A stretch of 64,000 nt of DNA, taken from contig NC_065921.1 in the NCBI RefSeq assembly GCF_024586455.1, forward strand, positions 77,328,720 to 77,392,719, read 5' to 3'. A program made the translations under genes and the position numbers. The notes beneath the pieces are model-generated. The model was not told where the DNA came from. It saw nothing but the letters and a program-made list of their open reading frames with translations, and ran no database searches. How positions within the stretch are numbered: position 1 is the stretch's first letter; every line of letters begins with the position of its first letter. The stretch is from Bactrocera neohumeralis. Lineage: Eukaryota > Arthropoda > Insecta > Diptera > Tephritidae. This document shows, piece after piece, positions 43,141 through 53,524 of the stretch.

Positions 43141-46100
43141 AGGCCACAGAGTCGGTTGAAATTCGCAAACAATTTTTTCTATTTTTTTATTGTGATAAAT
43201 GTATTAATTAAATAGGTGGCAACCCTCTTGAAAGTACACATTTCGAAATAAAACATATTTGTGATATAAAGCGAAAAATATAAATGAAAACCTTTTGCAT
43301 CCATCGAACCACCGTGCGCCATGCGGGTCATGTTGCACGTTCAATGGCCAAGGGCCACTAGCCGCAACGGTCGTAACCGGTTACTTGACGTTGTTAAAGC
43401 CAGTACATATGGAATCCAGGGTTGCATTACGTTTGTTTTTTATTATTAAACTTAAATTTTTATTATTTCTACGCTTGGCCATTGTTTGTGGCAAACACGC
43501 AATTCTCGACGCCGTGCAACATGTTGTTGCCACTGCCTGTACATACCGGCGCAGTGGTGTCTCTCACGATGCATGCAACATAACGCGATGTCGGTGCACT
43601 TTGTAACGCTCTGGCGCTGCTGCTGCTTGTTGCATGCAACTAAAAGCACGCTTCCTCATTCCTGCTACACCTACGGCTCCCTGTGGAAAATGTTAACTCA
43701 CGTTTTTCATGTTTGTATGTATGTATTTTTCAACGCAACAAATTCGAATCTATAGCATTTGAGACAAAATGTGTATGTGTGTTCGTGCAAAGTAATACAA
43801 TGTTGCGATAAATAGCAACAACCTTGCCGCAACATGTGGCAAACAAATTGACAGTTAACATTCTGATATGTGCGATTTGCCACATCATGGCAAGTAACAG
43901 CAACAAAAACTGGTAATAACAACAACAAAAGTTCTCTGCAATTTGCTATGAGTCGAGAATGGCCAGTGTGGAGACTGCGGTGGCAGGTTGGGGGAGGTAA
44001 ATGTTGGAAATTCGAAAACTGAAAAATTACATTTGCGTCATGTTGCCGATATTGCAGCAATATATCTATCAATATATACAAATTGACATGTTAACGGCAA
44101 GACATGGCTGGTTAAGGGTTCAAAGTGAGAAAGCTGAAAGCGTGAGCTTTCTGGTCTTGAGCAACCAGAATGAAAGGAGGGGAAGTGAAAGCAATGGAGG
44201 AAAAATGCCTTTTCTCAAATCTCAGTTAAAATTATTTCATTATTACGAATCAATGTTTATGATACTAGCAGCTTAGAGTCAGCTTAAAAAGTTTCTTCGA
44301 TGGTGGAACATATGTACTTTTGTTGACATTCGGCCTATGTTGGGTCACATACGAATATCTGATTTCGAGAGAATCTTTTCTACGTCTGAATTGTGGACCT
44401 TTCGTCCAGTGGCGGACGCGAACACAAGGTTATCGGCTTCGAAGTCTAACAAAGCACTACTATGGTATATATTTTCGAAACGTCGAAGCATATTTTCGAA
44501 AATTAGTTTCGAAGGATAGTTAAAACTAATAGTTTCGGTTTTATTAAACAAGTATAAGTCGAGAGAATCTTGGCCATTGGCTCAAAGCAATAATTTGGCT
44601 TCAAAGATATCTTCTTTTATTGTGGAAGGTCAACAAGAAGTTAGTAATTTATCAAGCCGGGTTTTCTGGAAGGGGGCAATACGCTGTAATATTTTCTTCA
44701 AATAAATGCTTCTTTTGTCATTATGAAATAACTCGTGAATCTAGCTGGCTCTCAGAGCTGAAAAGAGTCTATAATATGCGGATAAACCCGGTCAATTCCA
44801 AAGGATATTAAGCAATATAGTACATTTACCTGCAAAGCTATGTTTTCCTACGAATTTGTTCTTAAATGGTTAGACTAAAGCTCCTGACATAACCATATTA
44901 GATGTAGTTATACAAGTAAGTTGCTTTACAGAAAGAACCTGGTCATAGAGTCTCTCATGATATATGTCCTGCCTTTTTAAAATATGACTCATTGAGAGAT
45001 ATATGTACTTGTATATTCTTTGTGAGACCAGCAATAACTTCACTTGGATTGCTGTAAACGCTTGTCCGTTGTGATGCTCCGAACTCATAGGTATTTATCA
45101 AAAAGAGCGTCGCATAACGACAAAATGCCTTCAGTCTGCCACAGTCATTGAGGGGATTCCAGCCAGTTCGCTGGGATCTTAAAAAGTATGGCAATTGTGA
45201 TGCTTCCGCCTTGGTTCGGCGAAAGCTGGACTGTAGAGGGAAAAGTGTTTAGCTTTTTCCACCTCATTTTCCACATTGCAACTTTGACAAGTTGTATCCT
45301 CCAAAATGTTTAGACACACCGCCTGAGTGCCAATGGAACAGCTTTAAGTTAGGACGTTCCCATCCTGACGGAATTCGGGTATGGGTACCTTTACATGTAA
45401 GCTCAACTAGCTTACTATTCCCGACGTTTTCACTGTGGAGAAGTTTGACAATACTGATAGTGAAGTTATGCACTCACTGTCAGCGAGCTCAAGTCCTGTA
45501 TAGCAGCTCTGTTAGCCGAGTCGATACATACCTCCCTAAAAAAACAATCGAAGTGAGAGAGGATTTCGGAATGTCCTTATCTTCCCTTGTGTGGTTTTGC
45601 AAGGTAATTATCAGGGAGTATACTACATATGTCAATCTTTGCAACATGGTTTGCGAGATATCCATCTACGTCAATATTTATGGGTTGTATGTAAAATATT
45701 ATTACTACCACAAATGAATGCGAAATTTTTGTTTCTTCTACCGCAAAATAAATATGTACTTGTATATGTATATGTGAGCAAATACTTCCATTTAAGCTAT
45801 TTTTATTTCAATTCACCAAAATTCTTTCATTCCTATTTCGAACAAATATGCAATGAAAATTTATCTTCGATCATCTGAATTTCTAAATCATTACACACTG
45901 TAATTTCTACACATAGATGCACACTTATGTATTAGAAATATATTTATTTCACACGCATTGTTTTTACTTTGGCATGCAATTCAATTTTCCACTTTCCTGA
46001 ACTTTACATTTTCAATCAGCGCGAAATATGCAAATTTCGAGCAACATTTTTTTAGCGCACACTGTGATGCAGTCGACCCGGCAAATATCACTCAATCATG

Positions 46101-46199
46101 CGTGAAATAAATCTAAGGCGACAAATGAAATAAAATATTCGTATTATGAAAATGGGGTTGCGAATGCATGGTGAAATATTTTTGTATGGTAACCTTTTT
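43141..46199. other. Non-coding DNA, no gene recognised
   Basis: 43290-44000 is GC-richer with GCATGCAAC and GTGGCAAAC words; frames there (up to 124 codons, minus, 43707-44081) carry no domain. 44280-44560 and 44870-45480 have small frames on both strands without recognisable motifs. A 141-codon plus frame (45292-45717) was inspected and not recognised. 45720-46190 is AT-rich and empty. Confidence 0.45.
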
Positions 46200-46675
46200 T
46201 AAGTTAAAGAGTGACCCATTTCGAGATTTCCTACTTTTTTAAAGAAAAAAACACAGAAACTTCAAATTTAATGGAAAATATTTATTGTCATTCGAAAGAA
46301 CACATTTTACATTTATTTTTTGAAGATTATCTCTTTCAAATGTTTTGGTCGCGCCTACGTCTCAGATGGTTCAACCGTTGAATCAAATTTTCGATGACTC
46401 GTTGAAGCATTTCGCCTGGCAACTGGCGAATGACACGCATAATGGTTTACATGAAGGCTTGAATCGTAGCGGGATTGTCCACATAAACTTTAGACTTTAC
46501 ATATCCCCACAAGAAAAAGTCAAACAGTGAGATATCACATGATCTTGGTGGTCTATTGACCGGCCAAAAATGTGAAATTATCGGCTCACCGAAGGGGTCT
46601 CTCAATAAATCTATTGATTGTTGCGATGTATAGAAAGTGACGCCGTCTTGTTGAAACTCTGATGGGCTGCGTTAT
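46200..46675 (-). mobile_element. Mariner-superfamily transposase C-terminus
   Basis: On the minus strand, from about 46665: FQQDGVTFYTSQQSIDLLRD, PFGEPIISHFWPVNRPPRSC and DISLFDFFLWGYVKSKVYVD (46480-46660), then NPATIQAFM, MRVIRQLPGEMLQRVIENLI and QRLNHLRRRRDQNI (46350-46460). The second and third catalytic acidic residues (QQDG and LFDFF) are both present. About 46 bases remain between the stop and a GTGACCCATTTCGAGATTTC word (46212-46231) that is probably near the right terminus. The N-terminal two thirds are replaced by the ORF1-like piece that follows. Frameshifts make it inactive. Confidence 0.85.
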
Positions 46676-46679
46676 CGGT

Positions 46680-47640
46680 ACTCTTATTCTTGCGATTGAT
46701 CGGAATGGGATATCCTTTCTATCTACCGCTACTAGCTTGGCTCCGTTGTAGATCTTCCCAAGATTTGCTATTGCGACTATGTACTCGTATAGCTGGACCG
46801 ATCGCTCGCCATCACAAGCTATCATCTTGATTTGACATCTGTGTCTGACGGTGGCCGACCTAGATTGTTTAATAGCGCCTCCAGTGTCCAATTAGTCAGC
46901 ACAGCTTATGCGCATTTTCATTGGAAACTGGGGATTAATCCTTCGGGATCTCCCTCATGCAGCACATCAATTATAATGCCGTTCCGGGCCACATCAGCAA
47001 TTGATTTTTTGGGCGTCACGCCCTTAATCTTCGATATTTTGGCTGACAGCTTAGCATCTTCAGGTGGCCTCTGTCGCCTGGCTGCCACTGCTGGCAGTTA
47101 AAGTGTCAAATTTTGGCAAGACTGCTCTCGGGCAATCAATGGATTCTTGGGCCGTTTTCGTTAGCTCCTCCTTGGTTGGCGGCTACAGCTGCACTTTTCC
47201 TCAGCAAGCAGGCATCACGCCGCTTCTTTGCATACTTTACCTTAGCCATCCTTTTCCTGAAGCCAGTTTTGACTTCAACTCTACTGTCTTTGCGCTGGCC
47301 GTTCTTAAACTCTTCACAAACGCTGCTCTCTTCTGGGAACAACTAGATCCATCCCGCTCAGACTTCTTTAAATTCGTATTTTTGTAGTTGAATTGGCTCA
47401 TATTTTGCACCCACAAGTGTAGAGGAAGTTTGCTCGTAGCGTAAGTAAGGCTATCTTACGAGTATTACGGAAGGCGCCAGATGTCCATAAGCTCCATATG
47501 AGACTAGGATTTTTAAGGGCCCCAGCCAGGTTGATCCTCCTTTGATCCATCTCTTTTTTGTACCATCATAGTAAGATGGTTGCCAGCCCGTCCATGCCTT
47601 TGTCGTGCTACTGTGATATCTATTAACAGTCGGCAACGTC
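46680..47640 (-). mobile_element. Retrotransposon ORF1 with DUF4780-like part
   Basis: Minus-strand frames in order: MTLPTVNRYHSSTTKAWTGW (47640 leftward), a start-like MSQFNYKNTNLKKSERDGSS (about 47400), a basic helical part (KRAAFVKSLRTASAKTVELK), a Pro/Thr/Ser-rich middle with several stops, and QIKMIACDGERSVQLYEYIV, AIANLGKIYNGAKLVAVDRK, DIPFRSIARIRVP (46690-46830). The last part follows the pattern of the DUF4780 domain in ORF1 proteins of insect non-LTR elements: a short beta strand, a helix, an (Y/W).GAKL strand and an IP.RP.AR.W.P strand. It is a nucleic-acid-binding role by family. Broken by stops and by the mariner tail at 46675. Confidence 0.5.
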
Positions 47641-49092
47641 ATGGAGGTTTTAGTGGGAGATTTTTGTCAATCTACAGATCCGATTACTATAGACTATATG
47701 CGGATTACTAAAGCATATAATTGGTACACAAACTGGTCGATAAACATCCATCCCTTGCATGAAACATTTCTTTATTTGATAAGATATCTTCTCGAATTTC
47801 GGCTGGCCAATCAAAATTAAGATAAAGGTCTTCATAATAGATTTTTTAAATACATTTTTAGACACTTACACTTAGTTAAATTGTACTACTGTATTCTAAC
47901 AATTTAAATTATTTCACTCTCTCTTAATTTCTTAACTGTAATTGCAAGTCGCTCTGTTTCTCATTTTGTGCTTTGCTTCTTATTTCCGCGCTTTTAATTT
48001 GCAAACTTTCCTTTTTAATATACTTTGCCCAACGCAAACTTCGTGCAACTCTGTGTGATTCTTTCAAGCAGCTACTGTCTACAGCTGAGCTCCTTTAATG
48101 CGACGTCTATTATTTTTCACTTAGTTTTGGCGCTCATCCGAGTTGTTGAGTTCCGCTTTTAATGCGGCAATACCCGCGCCGGGCTGTTCATCTCCAGGCG
48201 CAATAGAGCTGGCTTGTGAATGAGTTTGAAGATTTACTTAATTTCATTTTACATTATTTTGCTTTGCTTTATTTTCATCTTTTTGGACTTTCCACCGTCG
48301 ACTCTAATAAATCCCTTACTTTTTTGGTTTCTTTGCTAATTTCAGTTGGCGAAACTTTGTTCACAGCCGCTTAAATAAAACAATGAAAATTCTGTTTTTA
48401 CTTCACTACAGTCCGCTTTCGGCTTTCAGCTGCGCTCCACCTGCTCTTGTTCAGCTTAAAGTTTATTTCTTGATAGTAATGCCAAAAGTTGGCAGTTACT
48501 CGTTGCTCGTTGCAGTCACAAATGTTGTTTATTTCTTCATTCTTCGTCCAATAATGGCACTTCCGGAAGCATTTAGAAAGTTTCCGCTAACGAAGTTGTG
48601 CAAAATGAATGACAAAAATGGCGAATGTGGAGAGAATATTTGAGTATGTCAGTGGTGTTGGCGGTCCGTAGACGATTAGGTAGTTTGGAGGCGAGCTTAG
48701 TCCACAGTTTATTGTGTGAGGTAAGTACCGAGCAAGAAAGTGTTTCGAGTATTTTTGGAACTTTGTATTTCTAGTTTTTGGATTTTGGAGAGACAAAAAA
48801 AAAATAATATTTAAAATTCAAACTGGTTGCCGTGTTCCATTCAGTTATCTACAGATCAGTTCCAAATAACCATAGACAAGGTTCGACAGCAGATTTGATT
48901 TCCCATATTTTTTGATATCACAACATGGTATTTCGTACCAAATGGGGCATAATAGACCTAAGGTCGTGGTGCAATCATCGCCTGAGACCCTATACGAATA
49001 CCAAAACCTTGTATATGGCCTTTTACACATTTATTAAAGTATATAAAACCAATTCCCTCCGATTAGCCAGATTCCTTTGTCCTAGTAACGGA
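47641..49092. other. Non-coding DNA, one small secretory-like frame
   Basis: An 86-codon frame at 48383-48643 (plus) starts in a fair context (AACAATGAAAATTC) with a hydrophobic N-terminus, MKILFLLHYSPLSAFSCAP. I see no family and would not call it a gene without transcript evidence. The rest is fly-type non-coding DNA with TTTGC-rich words. Confidence 0.45.
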
Positions 49093-49165
49093 CCTCCATC
49101 TGATATCCCAAGGACCAAAACTGGTCTATATGTGGCTTAGTGGTCTACCAGATTAACCTCTCCTA
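49093..49165 (+). mobile_element. J1 retrotransposon 3' terminal stub
   Basis: CCATCTGATATCCCAAGGACC, CTGGTCTATATGTGG and GGTCTACCAGATTAACCTC reproduce the J1 3' untranslated end seen at 11163-11239 and, antisense, at 3439-3520. No coding part is attached. Confidence 0.65.
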
Positions 49166-49433
49166 TGTATACTGATATGTCCTAGCATACGGCAGCGTTT
49201 TAAGCGCCCTTAAATATCCTAGTGATCAAGACTTAAACGAATCATAGTTCTTCTCTCGTAAAACAAACCAGTAAAGCTTTCAAAGCCACCACCAGTGTAC
49301 TATTGTGACTCCTTTCAGGGTATGTTCTCTCATTTCTGTTAGTCATTAAATATTCAAACTACCTACTCCCTTATTTATATAATCACATTTGTTTTGTTTA
49401 GCTGTTCCTTCATGCCTTTTTGCTTCTCTCTCG
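49166..49433. other. Intergenic DNA, nothing recognised
   Basis: No feature was recognised. Confidence 0.5.
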
Positions 49434-49714
49434 TTCTTTTGGCGATTTAGTATTTGCTTTCCTTGCCAGCTGCTTTCCCGTTGTAGCTTTGAATTATTGA
49501 AGCAATTTTCTAGTTAGTTTGCGCCAAACTGTGTTGATTTTTTAATTCATGACTTCCTAACATTTGCTGCCGTTGCCTTTTCCTAGGCGCTGCAATGCGT
49601 CTTGTAATGTTGCCAAAAATCGATATTGCCCACTTGTGACCTGATTTGTTACTTGTAAATTGCCTGCGCCTATTATTTATTAGCAATATTTTTCTAGTGA
49701 AATGTTAAAAAAAG
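49434..49714. repeat. Duplicated unit, copy 1
   Basis: A 281-bp unit running from TTCTTTTGGCGATTTAG to GAAATGTTAAAAAAAG recurs at 50483-50843. The last ~105 bp (from GCGTCTTGTAA, 49600 on) are identical apart from one or two bases. The middle differs: this copy has a short AATTATTGAAGCAATTTTC stretch where copy 2 has a longer insert. No coding potential and no obvious inverted repeats were seen. Confidence 0.88.
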
Positions 49715-50283
49715 AATATAAGGATTAAGGCTCAATGACAATTTAATTCAAATTCAAAATTATCCAATCTCTTGGTTGTAATTAGTTCTTCAGACTCTTA
49801 AAATAAGGATGAATACATGACCTGTGCGACCGCGATCCAGTCTTAGCACATCGTCAAAGTAAATAACTCGTGATCATCCATAAGTCAATGTTATTCGCTT
49901 TGAAAAGCAAGACGGAAAGTCTAAAGCACAATAATGAAAGCTACAGTGTTGTTGTGATTGTAGGAAGATAAACAATGGCGAATCCTACATAATTCAGCGG
50001 AAGGCTGCCGAGTTGACAGTCCCAAGTTCATGGTCGTTTCGGTTACATAGAGCCGATAGTCATAAGAACTGTTCTACGGAGCGATGTTGTATAGTTCTTT
50101 TTACTAAGAAACTGAAATTAAAAATACTGACTGCAACGGCCTTTCAATTCAGCCAGATGTCACATTACATAAGCTTTAGTTCATTTTTTGTACGCTAAAG
50201 TTAGTAATCATGCCATCAGTCATCTTGTTAGATAATATCTGGACACCTTGTAATTATTGTGAGGGACATGCATATACATATAC
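49715..50283. other. Intergenic DNA, nothing recognised
   Basis: No gene or transposon was recognised between the first copy of the unit and the mariner end. Confidence 0.5.
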
Positions 50284-51470
50284 TACTGTGCCCAAAAAAT
50301 AAGGTGACATTTGAATTTAAACTGCGCGCGTCGAAGGATTTGGAGAACTATTTTTTTTAAGTTGGTAGTACTGTCAGTCACATTTATTTGTCAAATTTCT
50401 TGTCAAAATATTCATTAGTGTGAGATTTCGTTTTTGAGCTGTTAGTTTTTCGATTTTTGCGATGTTTTGCTTCCATTTTCGTTTCTTTTGGCGATTTAGT
50501 ATTTGCTTTAGTTGCCAGCTGCTTTCCCATTTACATATTTTTTTATTTTTGAATTAGTTTGAACTATATGGGCGACGCCACGCCCATTTTCGAGTTTTAA
50601 AAAAAGCCTGGGTGCAGCTACCTTCTGCCATTTCTTCCAAACTGTGATGATTTTTTCGAGATATATCACTTAGTGACTTTTAACATTTGCTGCCGTTGCC
50701 TCTAATATCTTGGCGCTGCAATGGAGCGTCTTGTAACGTTGCCAAAAATCGATATTGCCCACTTGTGACCTGATTTGTTACTTGTAAATTGCCTGCGCCT
50801 ATTATTTATTAGCAATATTTTTCTAGTGAAATGTTAAAAAAAGACAAATCAAAGATTTGGTGTTGGCGTCGATTGACAATTTAGATTCTGATGAAATATC
50901 AAAATCATCCAAACCATTTTGAAGAATGTTTTGGGTTCTCTCGACTGGACCGAAAACATTAAATTTTTTGGAAAAAAGGTGCCGCGTTGAAGTGTGTGAA
51001 ACATAGGGTGTCATGAATCCAATATAACTGGCGATGAGAAACAACGACCAATCAATAGTGCCAAAAGAGAGCCGAGACAAAAAAATCGCGCCAAAGTCGC
51101 TCAAAAATCAAGGTCATGTTGACTGTTTGCTTCGATTATCGTTGTGTTGCGCATTATGAATTCCTTCCAACCGAGCAAACAGTCAACAAGGAATATTATT
51201 TGAACGTTATGCGTTCTTTGCGTAACGCTATCCGCCTAAAAAGGCCGAAATTGTGGAAAGACAATTCTTGGTTTTTACACCACGATAATGCACCATCCCA
51301 TTCTCGTAATTCGTGATAATTTCTTTTTAAAAACTCAACCCATATCGTTCCGCAAACCGTATTCACCTAATCTGGCGCCGTTTCAATTCGCCAAGGTCAA
51401 AAGATGTTTTTATACGATATTACATAAGCATCCCGGAAAGTTCATTTTCGAAGATTGCAAAATCCGTTAG
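50284..51470 (+). mobile_element. Mariner remnant split by a duplicated unit
   Basis: The left end TACTGTGCCCAAAAAATAAGG (50284) is a mariner-type inverted repeat, followed by about 200 bp of leader. The transposase only appears after 50843: ITGDE (about 51025), a basic KREPRQKNRAK stretch, then open frame 51116-51316 with MLTVCFDYRCVAHYEFLPTE, QTVNKEYYLNVMRSLRNAIR, KRPKLWKDNSWFLHHDNAPS. Next comes frame 51288-51470 with YSPNLAPFQFAKVKRCF. The second catalytic Asp (HHDNAPSH) is kept. The third, in YSPDLAP.DF, is lost (YSPNLAPFQF). The N-terminal part and right inverted repeat were not found. Inactive. Confidence 0.85.
50483..50843. repeat. Duplicated unit, copy 2, inside a mariner
   Basis: This is the second copy of the 49434 unit, 361 bp long, lying between the mariner's left end and its transposase. 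Its middle (50560-50645) reads TGGGCGACGCCACGCCCATT, AAAAAAAGCCTGGGTGCAGC and TTCTGCCATTTCTTCC. That is an antisense fragment of the (GTCY)n element at 55025-56125 (compare 55715-55790). So the copy has gained that fragment, or copy 1 has lost it. Confidence 0.85.
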
Positions 51471-51736
51471 CATAATCATTGCATCAGTCGGATTGTTAGA
51501 TAATGATTTGGGAGAATAAATAAATATTTTCAAAATAAATACAATGTCATATATACACTAATATTTCTCTAGAAGATTTTCATTTTATTTTTGTATTTGT
51601 CATTTTCTATTCCGAAGAGACATCTTTTAAGCATTTGTTCTTCTCCGTTTTTATACATTGAAAAGATTAAGTTTGCCAAGAAGTTTCTATATAAATTATC
51701 TCTATGACGACCTGAGTCAAATTAAGCTAGTACTCA
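51471..51736. other. AT-rich spacer, no feature
   Basis: AAATAAATAT and TCATTTTATTTTTGTATTTG words; no right-hand mariner inverted repeat could be recognised. Confidence 0.45.
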
Positions 51737-52440
51737 ATTTATGGCTTTTCCATAAGTTCAGGTCTTTTATCATCACCTGAAATTGTTCGGTAGGTTGATG
51801 CAACCCTAAGGGCTGTGGTGCTGTGCACTGTGGCCGCTACCTTACTCCGGTTTTCCTTTTTTATGACGCTGATTGTCGTCGACATTAGGAGATTTCTCTT
51901 TTCTTGGCTGGAGCTCCCCGTGTTGGTCATTAGTCTGCTAAGTTGGGATGTGATTTTTGTTGCCTTTTCGGCGGCGTGCTGAATTCGTACTCATCAGGTT
52001 AGTCTGGGGTCCAATATCACGACTATGCAGCTTACTGCTTTTTGTGTCCTAAGAATATCTGCAGTTGTTTGCATATTTATTTCGAGTGTTATGTTCTTAT
52101 TTGCTAGCAGTAGTAGCTCAATTTTTTTCCGTAGCAAGCTGGAGTCGAGCCATGCTTGCGTCCGTATCATGACCTGATTAAGCGTCATAGCTGATGTTCC
52201 ACATGTTTGAGCCTAGAATGGATCCTTCTGCTGTGCCTGACGTCACCGCTCGCTGCCGTAATCTCTCTCTAAGTTTGTATAGCTGTTTACTGTTACTAAG
52301 GTAGCTCCGCATCACAGCTCTGAGGTAGTCGGGGATTTCAAAGCTTTTTTCGGGAGCGTCGCTCATATCCACCCATCTAGCGCTGTTGAAGGCGCTTCGG
52401 ACATGTGTACTCTTTTGTATTTATGCCATCATCTGCGGCT
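51737..52440 (-). mobile_element. R1-group RT lacking its YADD loop
   Basis: On the minus strand: an LQ.ST.VRSAFNSARW trace, then DMSDAPEKSFEIPDYLRAVM, RSYLSNSKQLYKLRERLRQR, VTSGTAEGSILGSNMWNISY and DA (52178-52372), the palm segment with G..QGS.LGP.LW.I.YD. The next frame starts at LNQVMIRTQAWLDSS (52185) and continues LLRKKIELLLLANKNITLEI, QTTADILRTQKAVSCIVVIL and DPRLT to 51994. It ends with TNTGSSSQEKRNLLMSTTIS and TALRVASTYRTISGD (51739-51930). About 30 or more residues containing the catalytic YADD are missing at the 52187 junction. R1-group elements copy their RNA at nicked DNA; this copy cannot. Confidence 0.85.
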
Positions 52441-52599
52441 TCTACACTTTCAATTACGCATTTTATAGCTCCTAGAGTTGATCTACCGATCTAACTGAAA
52501 ATCAAACATAAGTTTTTTCATTTGGAGAGATATCTTTACGAGATGATGTAATCTTCAAGCAAATTATTCGAATCGGAACACTGTAGCATATATGTAGTT
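52441..52599. other. Short spacer, no feature
   Basis: No feature was recognised. Confidence 0.5.
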
Positions 52600-52810
52600 A
52601 CCAGACAAACTGAATTATCGGAACCAAATTATTTTAGGGAAAACTTCATTTATTTGACGGGCTATTTTCAAGAAATCTAAGTTAATCTCCGAAGCAATTG
52701 TTCAGATCGAGTCAGTAAAGATATTCTTATATTATTCTGTCATACAAATTGACCGTTCAAAATCAACTTCTAAAAGGTATAAGTATATTTGTTAAGGGTG
52801 TTATAGCTTC
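52600..52810 (-). repeat. DR-A copy, 5' end fragment
   Basis: TTACCAGACAAACTGAATTATCGG, CGAAGCAATTGTTCAGATCG, CTGTCATACAAATTGACCG, GGTGTTATAGCTTCGTTGCA are the complements of DR-A module and start words (compare 495-760). The copy is decayed and truncated. Confidence 0.6.
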
Positions 52811-53524
52811 GTTGCAATGGTAGTTAACGCTTCTTTTTTGGTTTTGAGTTAACTTCAAATCTAACATTACTCAATAATATAAAGTTTTGAGTCCATCGAA
52901 GTTATACAACTGATCATAAACCAAATAAGCAAATGTTTAGGCAATTAAAAAATATGCAAACCTTTTTATTTTCCACTTATTTTTATTCCCTCATAATATT
53001 TTTAGATGCAACATGTACATGCAACAACATAAACATGTTCATTTTGCAAAGAGACACGTTCATTTATAGTCACATGTGAACATGAAGCGTTGTAAAACTC
53101 GCTTAACACCATTCGCTATATAAAATTAACTAATTTGAAACTATGAAACAAACTTTATTAAAAACTGCTTATTCAACAGAAATTATTATTCACCACTTCC
53201 AACTGCACGCACACATACAAACATACTTAAAACTATTTAACTATTTGTATATATATATATATACATATATATGTACATATATATACGTATAAATATGTAG
53301 TATATGTTTTATAAGTATGAGAGCCTGTGCGCTGCACAAACTTTTCATGCCACTTGCAACAGCAATTTAGTGCCTGCAATTGCCGGTCAACATCACTTTG
53401 TTGCTGGCAGCCAATCTCGCAGCTGTTGCATGCGGTTTCCAGACGAGCTGGGTGGCACTAGCGGGCAGCATGTTATTAATAGAGGAATAGTGTTTAATTT
53501 TAAAGCTGATAAGGCAAAATAATA
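52811..53524. other. AT-rich DNA with a TA/CATA microsatellite
   Basis: (TA)n with interspersed CATA/GTA lies at 53246-53300. A 72-codon frame at 53304-53522 is unrecognised and ends at the transposon end. Confidence 0.55.

Noticed and set aside
45100..45480. RNase H or RT remnant on the minus strand
   Set aside because: A few residues resemble retrotransposon motifs, but the order and spacing do not fit; left unannotated.
48383..48643. Small secreted protein with a signal-like start
   Set aside because: Hydrophobic starts are common by chance in AT-rich DNA; no family, splice or polyadenylation support.
51515..51560. Right-hand inverted repeat of the mariner at 50284
   Set aside because: ACAATGTCATATATACACTA only loosely resembles the complement of the left end; not enough to fix a boundary.
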